A stretch of 64,000 bases of DNA, taken from contig JAJAGP010000546.1 in NCBI GenBank assembly GCA_025084515.1, forward strand, positions 186,001 through 250,000, written 5' to 3'. The notes beneath the pieces were generated by a model. That model made no database searches, had not been told where the DNA came from, and was given only the letters and a program-made list of their open reading frames with translations. Origin of the DNA: Ancistrus triradiatus (taxonomy: Eukaryota > Chordata > Actinopteri > Siluriformes > Loricariidae). How positions within the stretch are numbered: the stretch's first letter is position 1; each line of letters begins with the position of its first letter. Positions 49,601 through 54,378 of the stretch are shown here, piece after piece. The translations under genes were made by a program, and so were the position numbers.

Positions 49601-50221
49601 GATACTATACTATATATGCTGCCAAAAAAAGCACACTAAAACCAAGACAGTAGAAACAAATATACAGGAATAAATAAGACTTTTGTAACAAGCGTGTGAT
49701 CCAGTTTAATTTGATAGAATATTTTGTATTTGCCTCATGTACAGTGGGGTAAAAAAGTATTTAGTCAGCCACTGATTGTGCAAGTTCTCCTGCTTAGAGA
49801 GATGAGAGAGGTCTGTAATTTTCATCATAGCTACATCAACTATGAGAGACAAAATGTGAAAAAAAAATCCAGGAAATCACATTGTAGGATTTTTAAAGAA
49901 TATTACTGTAAATCATGGTGGAAAATAAGTATTTGGTCTCCCACAAACAAGCAAGATTTCTGGCTCTCACAGACCTGTAACTTCTTAAGTAGGAGAACTT
50001 GCACAATCAGTGGCTGACTAAATACTTTTTTGCCCCACTGTACATCTGCTCACTCACACCTGTCACTACTAGCACCAATTTGTATATATATTCACGTGCA
50101 GTTGCTCACCATAGCCATTGTTGCTGTTGTCCACATCGGCGACGCATAGGCAGCCATGATCAAACTCCTCTCCCTCACCCAGGACAGCAGACCACCAGCA
50201 CCTCGCCTTAAACAGAGACAT
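8774..50221 (-). CDS. bbs9: bbs9 (PTHB1), 5' half of gene, 12 coding exons
   Basis: Subunit of the BBSome, the coat complex that moves membrane proteins in and out of cilia. The exons join as 50221-50110, 47800-47650, 46047-45983, 45857-45744, 43551-43377, 31284-31200, 30770-30587, 24862-24733, 13169-12988, 11121-11045, 9444-9392 and 8881-8774. Recognisable family stretches are MSLFKARCWW at the start, YEHNLQRTACNMTYG, CIQSMDGMLM, EQESYVFGRFLPGFLLPGP, LGEQALDICV, DNGQIRFMKKL, LQCSYMGTDPS and CVQPPL, in the vertebrate order. They cover the N-terminal beta-propeller (about residues 1-400) and the start of the following beta-sandwich domain, about 479 codons in all; the vertebrate protein is near 890, so the 3' half lies outside the window. 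Splice phases agree at every junction except coding exon 10 to 11, which is one base off. The call rests on remembered family sequence, not a search. Confidence 0.95.
9392..9444 (-). CDS. bbs9: bbs9 coding exon 11 (53 bp)
   Basis: The acceptor is TTTTCTCTGTAG and the donor GTAGAC. The frame that joins exon 12 correctly reads SSHPEINGMAVPSVTVK; VPSVTVK is a family signature. That frame needs one base from the previous exon, which the upstream exon does not supply as called. Confidence 0.82.
9648..10992 (+). mobile_element. Tc1-like element, family A copy 3 (bbs9 intron)
   Basis: It begins after TA (9646-9647) with CAGTGTTGTGAAAAAGTGTT. The right end stops at the inner repeat GGCAATCACTTTTTCACACA and GGGCCATGTA, so the outer end is missing. 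It lies between bbs9 coding exons 11 and 10; the truncated end is about 50 bp from the exon 10 donor. Confidence 0.88.
9939..10955 (+). pseudogene. Tc1-like transposase pseudogene (family A copy 3)
   Basis: From the ATG at 9939 the plus strand reads helix-turn-helix remnants, then 10571-10849 reads ENVWPSVGDLKLKQTWVLQQ, DNDPKHTSKSTSEWLKK and GPELNPIEMLWHDLKK. These carry the second Asp (DNDPKH) and the Glu (PIEMLW) of the DDE triad. Frameshifts at about 10130, 10300 and 10560 break it. Confidence 0.85.
11045..11121 (-). CDS. bbs9: bbs9 coding exon 10 (77 bp)
   Basis: The acceptor is CTTCCTCGCAG. The exon reads DIVPKTEADDDVTVTAIVSS then SLDDVS, aligning with the family's TE..DDL.VSVVVS segment. 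The predicted donor GTATCT is non-optimal. The exon leaves in phase 0, while the next exon needs one carried base, so this border or the sequence here is doubtful. A truncated Tc1-like element ends about 50 bp beyond the donor. Confidence 0.8.
11360..11565 (-). repeat. interspersed repeat of the 'TCCATCACAGGG' type
   Basis: It contains CCCTATCCTTGGAGGACACA, GGACACCAGTCCATCACAGG and a 3' part ending GATCGCTGCACCACCCAAGT. The same repeat type recurs near 12600, 35410, 38850, 47140, 52490 and 55820. I recognise it as a common teleost interspersed repeat but cannot name the family. Confidence 0.55.
12440..12600 (+). mobile_element. Tc1-like family D fragment
   Basis: Sense fragment of the DDE region: the stretch at 12465-12600 translates in pieces to SDNAPCHKA, NWFLEHDNE, ELTVLK.PPQS and HPIEHLW, aligning with the family D copy at 6360-6430. 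It is cut off abruptly at 12600, where another repeat begins. Confidence 0.7.
12601..12750 (+). repeat. interspersed repeat fragment (GGAGTTTGCATGTTCTCC type)
   Basis: GGAGTTTGCATGTTCTCCCC, TATGTGGGTTTCGTCC and CCAAAGACATGTGATAGGT are diagnostic of a repeat widespread in teleosts. It directly abuts the family D fragment. Confidence 0.6.
12988..13169 (-). CDS. bbs9: bbs9 coding exon 9
   Basis: The acceptor follows a long T tract (TTTTTTCAG); the donor is GTACGA, weaker than consensus. The exon reads ELKGLIVTLSSEGHLQCSYM, GTDPSFFAAPKVDAREVNYD and EVDAEMKALQKVIRDVTRNQ. This covers the last propeller strands and the linker to the next domain. Confidence 0.95.
13260..14232. mobile_element. MITE-like element, family F copy 1, with (AT)41 inside
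   Basis: The left end GTGCGTTTACATGCACTTAT and the right end TTATTAAGTGCATGTAATCA are inverted repeats. The body has CAGTCTGCGCATG and CTCAGCGCATGCA motifs shared with copies at 24060 and 28735, and a GAAACGCAGTATATGC stretch shared with 29581. No coding capacity is seen. The superfamily is not resolved. Confidence 0.6.
13639..13720. repeat. (AT)41 microsatellite
   Basis: 82 bases of uninterrupted AT dinucleotide repeat inside the family F element. The apparent Ile-Tyr reading frames on both strands are artefacts of the repeat. Confidence 0.99.
14233..15206. other. bbs9 intron, unassigned
   Basis: Contains a GC-richer block at 14700-14910 (CCGTGGATCACCCGCCAGGT) that may be old LINE sequence. 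No exon is supported. Confidence 0.4.
15207..16642 (-). mobile_element. Tc1-like element, family B copy 1, full length
   Basis: Both ends are intact: CAGTGGGGCAAAAAAGTATT and its inverse (AATACTTTTTTGCCCCACTG), each flanked by TA (15205-15206, 16643-16644). Length is 1436 bp, with about 180-bp inverted repeats at each end. It lies in the bbs9 intron between coding exons 9 and 8. Confidence 0.95.
15414..16282 (-). pseudogene. Tc1-like transposase pseudogene (family B copy 1)
   Basis: The N-terminus at 16282 reads MAKTKELSKDTRKKIV with a helix-turn-helix (SESTIGKQVGVNKSTV). A long open DDE part at 15902-15414 (162 codons) has KHGGGNIMLWGCFSAKG, HDNDPKHTARETKKW and SPDLNPIENVWRELK, giving the last Asp and Glu of DD34E, and ends KRLTSVKY. 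The linker between them (about 15903-16084) is frameshifted and part of it deleted. It is the best preserved transposase C-terminus in the window. Confidence 0.9.
16645..18020. other. bbs9 intron, unassigned
   Basis: AT-rich, with a run of 18 or more T near 17080-17098. No exon, RNA gene or element end is recognised. Confidence 0.5.
18021..19170 (-). mobile_element. Tc1-like element, family C copy 1, degenerate
   Basis: The left end GGTGGTGCTTTAGAGTTGTC and the right end CACAAAATTAAGCACCACTG (TA follows) are divergent family C ends. Antisense transposase pieces remain at 18200-19060 with many stops. It is clearly older than the other family C copies. Confidence 0.75.
19560..20112 (+). mobile_element. 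LINE 3' tail
   Basis: TCATCTACGCCGCCCAAGGA, GAGTCTTGGTCCTCCCAAGG, TTGCTTTGAGACAATGCTCC and AAAAAGCGCTATATAAATAG, ending in TGACTTGACTTGA. This is a 3' end commonly seen on teleost non-LTR retrotransposons and their SINE partners. A shorter copy is at 49008-49175. No reverse transcriptase reading frame is present. Confidence 0.65.
20170..20450 (-). mobile_element. probable DNA-transposon fragment
   Basis: The minus strand reads a partly open stretch (about 20319-20137 and 20441-20202) containing MLQKHVEFMPARVHGITAKA. It resembles decayed transposase-flanking sequence in the other elements, but I cannot place it in a family. Confidence 0.3.
20451..21937. other. bbs9 intron, unassigned, GC-richer core
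   Basis: 21000-21500 is more CpG-rich than its surroundings, with a CAAGGTAAGA donor-like site near 21260 and a CT/CA-rich tract at about 21575-21615. No protein family is recognised on either strand. Confidence 0.35.
21938..22971 (-). mobile_element. Tc1-like element, family C copy 2, internally deleted
   Basis: Ends CAGTGGTGCTGGAAAGTTTG and AAACTTCAAGCAACACTG, TA-flanked (21936-21937, 22972-22973). The antisense transposase keeps only helix-turn-helix pieces (VYKWRKER, LPRSGRPN at about 22400-22470) plus a scrap of the domain after it. Confidence 0.85.
23149..23629. repeat. tandem duplication of a ~210-230 bp unit
   Basis: Units 23149-23379 and 23421-23629 share CAAATTATTTGACATTGTTT, GAAGAGGAGCCACACTGACT, CTGTGCAAGACAAAAA and TTGTCTTTTGTATCAGCAG in the same order. 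Differences are mostly small insertions in the first unit. No coding sequence is seen. Confidence 0.8.
24060..24335. mobile_element. family F MITE copy 2 plus SINE tail
   Basis: GAGATCAAATCCAGCTCTCA, ACGGTTTAAGGTCCAGAAGT and the end ATTATTAAGTGTATGTAAAC match family F in the opposite orientation to the 13260 copy. It is followed directly by a SINE 3' tail (CTTCTGCTAAATGATGTAAA) at about 24290-24330. Confidence 0.55.
24733..24862 (-). CDS. bbs9: bbs9 coding exon 8
   Basis: The acceptor is CTGTCCACAG and the donor GTAAGT. The exon reads VSEGTTNLLLANHNSMLLVY then QDTTLRWAAQLSCPPVALRV, the family's NHN.ML..YQD.TL.WA.QL segment. Exit phase is 2, and an 11.6 kb repeat-filled intron follows. Confidence 0.95.
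24863..25953. other. bbs9 intron 8-7, unassigned part
   Basis: Low-complexity AT stretches and a short CA tract near 25140. No gene signal is seen. Confidence 0.45.
25954..26958 (-). mobile_element. Tc1-like element, family B copy 3-end truncated, with transposase pseudogene
   Basis: The left end starts inside the inverted repeat (CCACTGATTGTGTAAG), so the outer end is lost. The right end AATACTTTTTTGCCCACTG is followed by TA. Antisense transposase pieces at 26956-26139 read SKNPRTTRRDLMNDLQRAGT, MWSDETKIELFGKNSTR, KHGGGNIMLWGCFSAEG and SHDNDPKHTAQAKKEWL. The N-terminal helix-turn-helix is deleted and frames shift near 26440. Confidence 0.88.
26959..28165. other. bbs9 intron, unassigned
   Basis: No recognised element ends or protein segments. 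Slightly repeat-like text around 27110-27190 resembles the interspersed repeat at 52010. Confidence 0.45.
28166..28192. repeat. (CA)n microsatellite
   Basis: A run of CA dinucleotides within the bbs9 intron between coding exons 8 and 7. Other short CA tracts are at about 763-806 and 40671-40690. Confidence 0.95.
28735..29635. mobile_element. family F MITE copy 3, interrupted by a SINE
   Basis: TAATAATCAGATCATAATCG, CTCAGCGCACATATCCAATT and CAGTCTGCGCATGCACGCAA match the left half of the family F copy at 13260. GAAACACAGTATATGCATGA (29583) matches its right half. A reverse SINE lies between them. Confidence 0.55.
29278..29410 (-). mobile_element. tRNA-derived SINE, reverse orientation
   Basis: GGGTTAAGGGTCTTGCTCAA, GGCAGCTTGGCAGAGGTGGG, the inverse B box GGATTTGAACCC and CCTTAACCACTAAGCTACCA are the inverse of the SINE head at 6012-6100. 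The 3' tail is short. Confidence 0.75.
30587..30770 (-). CDS. bbs9: bbs9 coding exon 7
   Basis: The acceptor is TGTTCCTCAG and the donor GTAATG. The exon reads AEWTLMLGEQALDICV, SIFILGERNLFCLRDNGQIR and FMKKLEYSPSCFLPYAS, closely matching BBS9. Entry phase is 0 and exit phase 1. Confidence 0.97.
31200..31284 (-). CDS. bbs9: bbs9 coding exon 6 (85 bp)
   Basis: The acceptor is TTGGATGCAG and the donor GTCAGC. The exon reads YEKLAVATDADTRQNSEQQS then KSSGKRLA, matching the family's ATDAD.RQ..EQQ..GSGKRL segment. It is too short for a plain ORF scan and was placed by phase and homology. Confidence 0.92.
31480..32430. mobile_element. CpG-rich element with ~150-bp inverted ends
   Basis: Left arm about 31480-31650 and right arm about 32258-32430 are inverted copies sharing ATTCACTATACGCCTACGA, GTACGGGGCCGCACATGCGC and GAAGGTGACTC, with outer AATAAAGCAAAAGTG. 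A 60-bp tandem pair (32195-32254, 32255-32314) sits at the inner edge of the right arm. Between the arms are a TATTTAAG TATA-like box (near 31875) and several CpG-rich stretches, but no recognisable protein. The superfamily and target duplication are not identified. Confidence 0.6.
32431..34918. other. bbs9 intron, unassigned
   Basis: About 2.5 kb without recognised coding sequence. 32450-32950 could be flanking parts of the element at 31480, since both sides are unlike the usual intron text, but no long terminal repeat pair was found. Confidence 0.4.
34919..35408 (+). mobile_element. pogo/Tigger-like element remnant
   Basis: The left end CCGTATTTTTCGGACTATAA followed by GGCGCAC and the right end GCGCCTTATAACCCGGAAAA are inverted repeats. 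The short plus reading frame at 35205-35420 reads FKLNAISHAVQHGHRAAVRE then FNINESMVRKWRKQED, a CENP-B/pogo-type helix-turn-helix start. The catalytic domain is deleted. Confidence 0.6.
35409..35535 (-). repeat. interspersed repeat fragment (reverse)
   Basis: CACCCAGAGTAAACCCTCAT, GTGAACTCCACACAGGGAGA and AGGATCGAACCGGGGACCTC are the inverse of the repeat at 12601. It abuts the pogo-like element end. Confidence 0.55.
35782..36782 (-). mobile_element. Tc1-like element, family B copy 3, with transposase 3' part
   Basis: TA-flanked ends CAGTGAGGCAAAAAAGTATT and AATACTTTTTTGCCCCACTG enclose 1001 bp. The antisense transposase at 36361-35993 is open for 122 codons (MNGAMYREILSQNVLPSVRA, HDNDPKHTARATKEWLCKK, SPDLNPIENVWRDLK). 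Everything upstream of about 36470, including the helix-turn-helix and first catalytic Asp, has been deleted. Confidence 0.9.
36783..37408. other. bbs9 intron, unassigned
   Basis: No exon or element end is recognised. Confidence 0.45.
37409..37853. mobile_element. hAT-like MITE
   Basis: The left end TAGTGTTGCACAAAAACAGA and the inverse right end (TAGGGATGCACCAATT) bound 445 bp rich in CGGTATCGG-like motifs. The flanks TTTCCAAT and TTTATAAT form an imperfect 8-bp target duplication. No transposase is seen. Confidence 0.65.
37854..38830. other. bbs9 intron, unassigned
   Basis: A scrap of interspersed repeat is seen at about 38300-38370 (GCCAACTCCACACTGACAGA). Nothing else is recognised. Confidence 0.4.
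38831..38924. repeat. near-perfect DNA hairpin, 43-bp arms, 8-bp loop
   Basis: Arms 38831-38873 and 38882-38924 pair over 43 positions with one T-G mismatch (38838/38917). Each holds GGTGACACGGTGGTGCAGAG or its inverse. The loop is ATGCGCTC. It lies at the 5' end of an interspersed repeat that continues to about 39140. Confidence 0.95.
38925..39147 (+). repeat. interspersed repeat body next to hairpin
   Basis: GTGGAGTTTGCATGTTCTCC, CAAGTGTGAGTGTGTATGAG and GTAGCTCCTGCCTTGTGCCC are the same repeat type as at 12601 and 55820. The next base block is a SINE. Confidence 0.55.
39148..39340 (+). mobile_element. tRNA-derived SINE
   Basis: GCCTAGCGGTTAAGGTACTG (A-box side), GGGTTCAAATCCC (B box), TTAACCCACAATTGCTTGGA and GTCTGCTAAATGCTGTAAAT in the same order as the copy at 5990-6200. 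Confidence 0.8.
39341..41788. other. bbs9 intron, unassigned
   Basis: Contains a CA tract at 40671-40690 and a repeat-like block at 40830-41160 with AAACCTGGATTGCTGCAGTG, similar to 3430-3480. No exon is supported. Confidence 0.4.
41789..43142 (+). mobile_element. Tc1-like element, family C copy 3
   Basis: The right end CACAAACTTAAGCACCACTG is TA-flanked. The left end starts at GTGAAAGTTTGTGAACCCTT, missing the first bases. It lies in the bbs9 intron, ending 234 bp from coding exon 5. Confidence 0.9.
42132..43066 (+). pseudogene. Tc1-like transposase pseudogene (family C copy 3)
   Basis: From MTRTKE at 42132, with a frameshift near 42154, one frame stays open to 42615: HTH SGKGYKTISKQFGLHQSTV, NLPRSGRPT-like TLPRSGRPTKITPRA, then VVWTDETKIEVFG with the first catalytic Asp. 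A stop and frameshifts follow. 42851-43066 reads MQQDNDPKLTSRSTKEWFKK and SPDLNPIEMLWKDLK (second Asp and Glu). The last ~40 residues are lost by a deletion that joins NIPE to the inverted repeat. Confidence 0.88.
43377..43551 (-). CDS. bbs9: bbs9 coding exon 5
   Basis: The acceptor is CTTGTGCACAG and the donor GTCAGA. The exon reads GHHFVCIQSMDGMLMFFEQE, then SYVFGRFLPGFLLPGPLCYC and FITVSSTRQVECY. Exit phase is 2, and the next exon supplies a G to complete Arg. It is followed by a 12.1 kb intron. Confidence 0.96.
44495..45460 (-). mobile_element. Tc1-like element, family E copy 1, with transposase remnants
   Basis: Antisense pieces read ERPLQRELHTMIIWSRVARQ, KVALLQWMKRHNWTV, a GPLVEVTVNLNHNAY stretch and FKDDRAPDVSDWH, in the order of a DDE transposase with shifts and stops. 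The right end AAGGTGATAAGTTTTTGGTC resembles the family E end at 53630; the left end is eroded. Confidence 0.7.
45744..45857 (-). CDS. bbs9: bbs9 coding exon 4
   Basis: The acceptor is CTCTCTTTCAG and the donor GTGAGC. The exon reads GTAGNVEHGDQYQLRLIYEH and then NLQRTACNMTYGPFGGVT, one of the best conserved stretches of BBS9. It lies only 125 bp from coding exon 3. Confidence 0.96.
45983..46047 (-). CDS. bbs9: bbs9 coding exon 3 (65 bp)
   Basis: The acceptor is TTGCCTCCAG and the donor GTTAGC. One base completes the Ser codon, then the exon reads CSELLHLAVLHPRKLSVYSV, matching the family segment that ends VYSV.G. Length and phase agree with both neighbours. A nearer AG inside the exon would break the frame and was not used. 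Confidence 0.93.
46048..47139. other. bbs9 intron 3-2, unassigned part
   Basis: AT-rich with an ATA-rich stretch at 46680-46830. No element ends are recognised. Confidence 0.45.
47140..47440 (-). repeat. interspersed repeat, nearly complete (reverse)
   Basis: TTATCCTAGTTAAGGTCCTG, CAGGGCACCAATCCGTCGTA, ACCAATTAACCTAACACACG, GGGGAGAACATGCAAACTGC and GGATCGAACCAGGGATCTCG appear in order. This is the longest copy here of the repeat also seen at 52490 and 55820. Confidence 0.65.
47650..47800 (-). CDS. bbs9: bbs9 coding exon 2
   Basis: The acceptor is TTCTCCCACAG and the donor GTGAGT. The exon enters with two bases that complete an Asp codon and reads DKVVVGSYMGMLRIF, then LLEVQLRDPIIQVEVGKFV. 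These are the first propeller blade residues of BBS9. It leaves with two bases of a Ser codon. Confidence 0.95.
48140..48370 (+). mobile_element. LINE (L2-like) 3' fragment
   Basis: The stretch ends TTGCAAGCGTCTTTGGGTTT then GAAAAGCACTATACAAGAAT, similar to L2-type 3' tails of fish. Low confidence in family. Confidence 0.4.
49008..49175 (+). mobile_element. LINE 3' tail, short copy
   Basis: CATCTACGCCGCCCAAGGAG, GAGTCTTGGTCCTCCCAATA, TTGCTTTGAGACAATGCTCC, CGCTATATAAATAAATCTGA. Same tail as 19860-20112 but lacking about 85 internal bases. Confidence 0.65.
49742..50040. mobile_element. 299-bp family B Tc1 MITE beside bbs9 coding exon 1
   Basis: Complete TA-flanked ends CAGTGGGGTAAAAAAGTATT and AATACTTTTTTGCCCCACTG with almost only inverted repeat between them; the transposase is entirely deleted. 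It lies 69 bp downstream (in transcript direction) of the coding exon 1 donor. Confidence 0.93.
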
Positions 50222-50228
50222 CCTGCTG
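50110..50228 (-). CDS. bbs9: bbs9 coding exon 1 (start codon exon)
   Basis: The ATG is at 50221-50219. Seven 5'UTR bases follow an acceptor with a strong pyrimidine tract ending TTAG, so a non-coding exon must lie upstream. The exon encodes residues 1-37 plus one base, starting MSLFKARCWW and ending near NSNNGY, and stops at donor GTGAGC. This start is chosen because the family protein begins with the same MSLFKAR. The in-frame ATG codons further upstream lie in front of the acceptor and are intronic. Confidence 0.95.
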
Positions 50229-50644
50229 CTAAGAGGGGAAAAGGCGGTCATTTCACCAGATTTTAGGGACAGATTACTGCAGCTGCTGCACAAATGAGCG
50301 GAGTAACAATTTGTAAAAGCTTCACAAACAGTATCAGTATCACAAACAGGGGTTGGGTTAAAATCCGATCCACACAGCTCCGACAAAATCCGGATGACAA
50401 TAACAGCCTGAGTCTATAAAGTAAATGAAGATCTGTGGGTGATTTAAAATGAAGCTACAGCCCTGATGATCTGCAGTGTAGTAATCTGTTTAGATCTCAG
50501 GTGATAATGAGCAGCAACTCAATCACATGGTAAAAGGTTTCAACAGAAACCAAGTAGCTCAACGCTGAGCAGATAGAAGAGACGGGTTAAGCAATAGAGA
50601 GAGACGAACAAGAGACCATGAGGGACAGACTGCGATAACTAAAA

Positions 50645-50905
50645 CCCAAAATAAATGTAAATACCACTGGTTTCTACACTTTGAGCGGTTCAGGCACAGC
50701 AGTGCTGCTGGAGTTTTTAAACACATAAGTCTCATTGCTGGACTCCAAACAGTCCACTATCCAAAAATGTCCAGCCACCAGCATCCTGTGAGCACTGATG
50801 AAAGATTAGAGGATGACTAACACAAACTGCAACAACAGATGGGCTACTGTCTCACTCTACATCTACAAGGTGCAGCAATAAGACAGTGACTTGGTGGCAT
50901 AGGAT
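50645..50905. repeat. DNA-transposon-derived interspersed repeat
   Basis: TTTGAGCGGTTCAGGCACAG, GCTGGAGTTTTTAAACACAT, CAAACAGTCCACTATCCAAA, GATGAAAGATTAGAGGATGA and TCTACATCTACAAGGTG occur in an order I recognise from many teleost genomes. It has no coding part. Confidence 0.5.
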
Positions 50906-51165
50906 CAACTAGGTGCTGGAAGCATTCCTCAGAGCTTGGAACTGTGCCGCCTTTGTCACATGTTCGCACCACAGAAACTGGAAATGATTGTAGTTCCTAG
51001 AATGCCATGTATATGAACTTTTTAGCTTATATTTCAAGGTAGGTACTTTTCTCAGTGCATAGGAACCCTGAACGACACAAGTATGCATTGATTGGCCAAG
51101 ACGCAAGTGTACAGTGAGCTCAACTGCCATGTTTAAATATACTAGTACACCAGCAGCCATACACA

Positions 51166-51343
51166 TTTACAGCATTTAGCAGACGCCCTTATCCAGAGCA
51201 ACTTACAGTTGATACAGTCTTACAATCCAAGCAGTTGTGGGTTTAGGGCTTTGCTCAAGGACCCAACAGTGGCAACTTGGCAGAGGTGGGATTTGAACCT
51301 TGGACCTTTTGGTCCACTGTCCAGTACCTCATGTAGACTGTGG
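51166..51343 (-). mobile_element. tRNA-derived SINE, reverse, inside a Tc1 remnant
   Basis: TTTACAGCATTTAGCAGACG, CCCTTATCCAGAGCAACTTA, GCCAC-like AACTTGGCAGAGGTGGGATT and the inverse B box GGATTTGAACC. It directly abuts family D transposon sequence, as does the copy at 5990. Confidence 0.8.
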
Positions 51344-51966
51344 TCTTCAAATGACGCTCAATTGGTATTAAGAGCCCCAAAGTGTTCCAAAAAAATCTTC
51401 CCCACACCATTACACCACCAGCAGGCTGAGCCACTGATGCAAGGCAGGACGGATTCATGCTTTCATGTTGCTAGTGCCAAATTTTCCCAACAGCAATGTG
51501 CCAGCATTGTGCCACTGCTCAGTGATCCAATTTCCGTGTTCTTTTGACCACTGGAGTCTTGCTTTTCTGTTTACCCTAGACAGAACATCCTTGCTAAGGA
51601 ACAGTGAGTTTGTTGGACATAAATCTCTGACCCCCATGAGTTGTCTACATCCACAGGATCCTCTTTCGATTGATGTTTTTCCGAGAACACACAATTCGAG
51701 GCACTTGACACCATTGCATGAGAGAACCCTATACAGTTGACAAATATTGAAGTACTGTCCCCGGCTGTTCAATAATTGATGACCTCGCCTCGCTCAAAGT
51801 CGCTCAGATCGCCCAATTTTCCACATTTTAATGTGTATTCAAATTTAAAATAATCCGAAGAAAACTTGCCCACTTGATTTTACGCTGCACTTCGGTGTCA
51901 TGCGCCTGACTTACATACAAGAAAGCTGTAATAGCGAGGGCCGGTGTCTCTAATAAAGTGGCCACT
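51344..51966 (-). mobile_element. composite Tc1-like remnant (family D and another)
   Basis: 51344-51475 is antisense family D sequence (CCCCACACCATTACACCACC, GGACGGATTCATGCTTTCAT). 51480-51735 reads antisense KARLQWSKEHGNWITEQWHN from another Tc1 type. 51775-51966 returns to family D-like sequence, ending TCTAATAAAGTGGCC. Several deletions or nested insertions are likely. Confidence 0.6.
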
Positions 51967-52479
51967 CAGCGTGCATGTGCACTTTTTTTAAGCCAACTTG
52001 TCACGCTTATCATCATGAGAGTCTGGCGCTTATCCTGGAGAACACAAAGCATAGGCTTATGAGTGCCCTGGACGATATGCCAGTCTATCGCAGGGCCAGC
52101 AGGGATCGCTACTGTAGTGCTGGAAGATGATCTCCTGATTAGTCTCCTCTCCCTCATACGCAACACATCGTGATGGCATGTGATCACTGATCTGGCTGGA
52201 AGGCACCACCAGGATAGGTCATCGTGATGTTGTGGTCGGACATTAAACTGCTGCACCCCTGGACAAACTACATCACCCAACCTGCATCACCCAACCTGCA
52301 GGAGCTACACCAGTCAGGTCTAAGACCCATCAATAAACTCTAGGGGGTCATCTGGAAAAGTGTCCCAAGTTCCGAGGTTCTTTTTATTTTAATACTTGTA
52401 GAATCCATGTGTTAGTCTGAAGAATTGTGCCATAGATGGGCTTTACAGGCAGTGCGAGTTCTTATCCATTCCAGTAATT

Positions 52480-52755
52480 CATTCCCTTCCTATACCTGCT
52501 TAATCCAATTCAGAACTGTGGGGGGTCAGTTCATATCTGGCAGTACAGGGCACAAGGCTGGAACCAACCCTGGACAGGGCGACAAATCCATCACAGGGCA
52601 CATACACACTCACACACTGGGACACTATGCATGTCTGGAATGTGAGAGGAACCCACACGGACACAGGGAAGAACATGCTAACTCCTCACAGGCAGCTGCT
52701 GGGCTGGGCCTCGAACCCAGGTCTCTGGAGCTGTGAGGTGCCACCATGCTACCTC
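52480..52755 (-). repeat. interspersed repeat (reverse)
   Basis: CCAACCCTGGACAGGGCGAC, AATCCATCACAGGGCACATA, GAAGAACATGCTAACTCCTC and CTCGAACCCAGGTCTCTGGA, in the order of the 47140 copy. Confidence 0.6.
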
Positions 52756-52937
52756 TGTTGATGTTGATGGGAAAACTGTCTGAGAAATGAATTCTAATTA
52801 TATTTAACTTGATTTGCATGTGAGGTACTTTTTGATAGTTATAGATGATTTCCTGTATGATTTATTTTAGAATGTACACATGAAGCTTTAAGGTTATTAA
52901 AACTTTTTAGTCATCATACAAAATCATAAGTTCACTG

Positions 52938-53660
52938 GACAAAAAAAAGTCACCTGTGACCAAAACATACCTAAGAGCATATAATACCTCCAAGAGCACG
53001 AATACCAGCTGCAATTTGACATGGACAAGTTTCTGGATGCAGGGAACACCAATGTTCAGCTACTCTTGCAGTTCATAGATGCCATATTTCTTAGATGCCT
53101 TCCCTGAACATCTTACTTGTTGTTCCAGGTAGTCCCACCGATTTAAGAGGATTCACATGTGGGGATTTTGCGGGCCAGTCACATTCCAACCAGATGCATT
53201 GGCAGCCCTCCACAGAAGCTCATCCAGCTTGAACCACACCTTACACACAGTCCTCATTGAAGGCTTCATTCACATACAGGCAGAAAGGGGATTCATCTGA
53301 CCAGATAACACGCTTCCAGTCATCAACAGTCCAGTTTTGTGTCTTTTTGCCCACTGTAACTGGGCAACTTTGTGAGCAGAAGTGAGTAAAGGTCTCATGT
53401 GCCACTCTGCTCCATATGATCATGGTATGCAGTTTCCTCTGGAGTGTTCGTTCAGAAATTGGTTGTGAAGGACCTGCGTTGACTTCTAGAAGCGATTATT
53501 GCCTGGAAGTGAAGTGAGTTTTATTCACAAGCCATGAAACACGCCGGCGGTCGCACACCCTGCAGGTATTTATTACCTGATCATCCTCATGCAGCGCCAT
53601 CTGTAGGAGCCTGAAGTTACTACCACCTTAAACAAACAAGGTGACAAATTTTTTTGTCCA
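52938..53660 (-). mobile_element. Tc1-like element, family E copy 2, deleted
   Basis: The left end CTGGACAAAAAAAAGTCACC and the right end GGTGACAAATTTTTTTGTCC are inverted repeats. The antisense frame 53423-53241 reads MIIWSRVAHETFT, QNWTVDDWKRVIWSDESPFC and LYV, holding the first catalytic Asp (SDES). The C-terminal DDE half is deleted. Confidence 0.8.
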
Positions 53661-54004
53661 AGAGCTTATAGTTTAATAGGCTAACAATCATGTTCTTCAG
53701 AGAATCATTTAATGATTATTGTTATTATTAACAACAATAATACGTTTTTTCAAGTTCTGAGGTAATTTAGTTCAGCTACAGCGGCTAAATGCAAGCAAAC
53801 GCCACAAACATGCCTTAAATTCAGTCTTATTGTTTTTTGTTTTGTTTTGTTTTTATAAAGGACTAAACTATAAAAGTTATCAAAACACTAGACATAGTAA
53901 GACATTGTTTCCACTGAACACAGTTGATGCAAGTTCCACACTTAATGAACAGCTGGTGTTGTGGGTGGATTAGGCAGCAGATAATGTTAATAAGCTTAAA
54001 TAAT

Positions 54005-54190
54005 TAGGCTGCGTCCCAAATCGTACACTACTGTGTTCAATAATGCATCCTAAAAGGTCAAAACAAGACAAACACAGCTAACGCACTATGTAGTAAAGGA
54101 GTACACGTCCTAAAAAGCTAGCGTGCCGCTAAATCAGGCCGCATACCAAATCGCATCCACATACATATCTAGCTCGCCTACTGACAAACA
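54005..54190. mobile_element. MITE-like repeat near bbs9 promoter
   Basis: GGCTGCGTCCCAAATCGTAC, ACGCACTATGTAGTAAAGGA and inverted GCATACCAAATCGCATCC are typical of a short fish MITE class whose ends read GCTGCGTCC. No target duplication was defined. Confidence 0.4.
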
Positions 54191-54378
54191 GATTTAACAC
54201 GTATCTAGTGCACTTCTTAAATCACATGACTCAATTTGTATTTCAGCCCTGATGAAGTACTGATTTCAAACACGCATGTAAAATGTTACAAACTATGACA
54301 CTCCAAAACACTGTAAGCACAATACAAACTCATTTACCGTAACTTTCTGACTGAAGAAACCGTTTAACGTTCGCTTAC

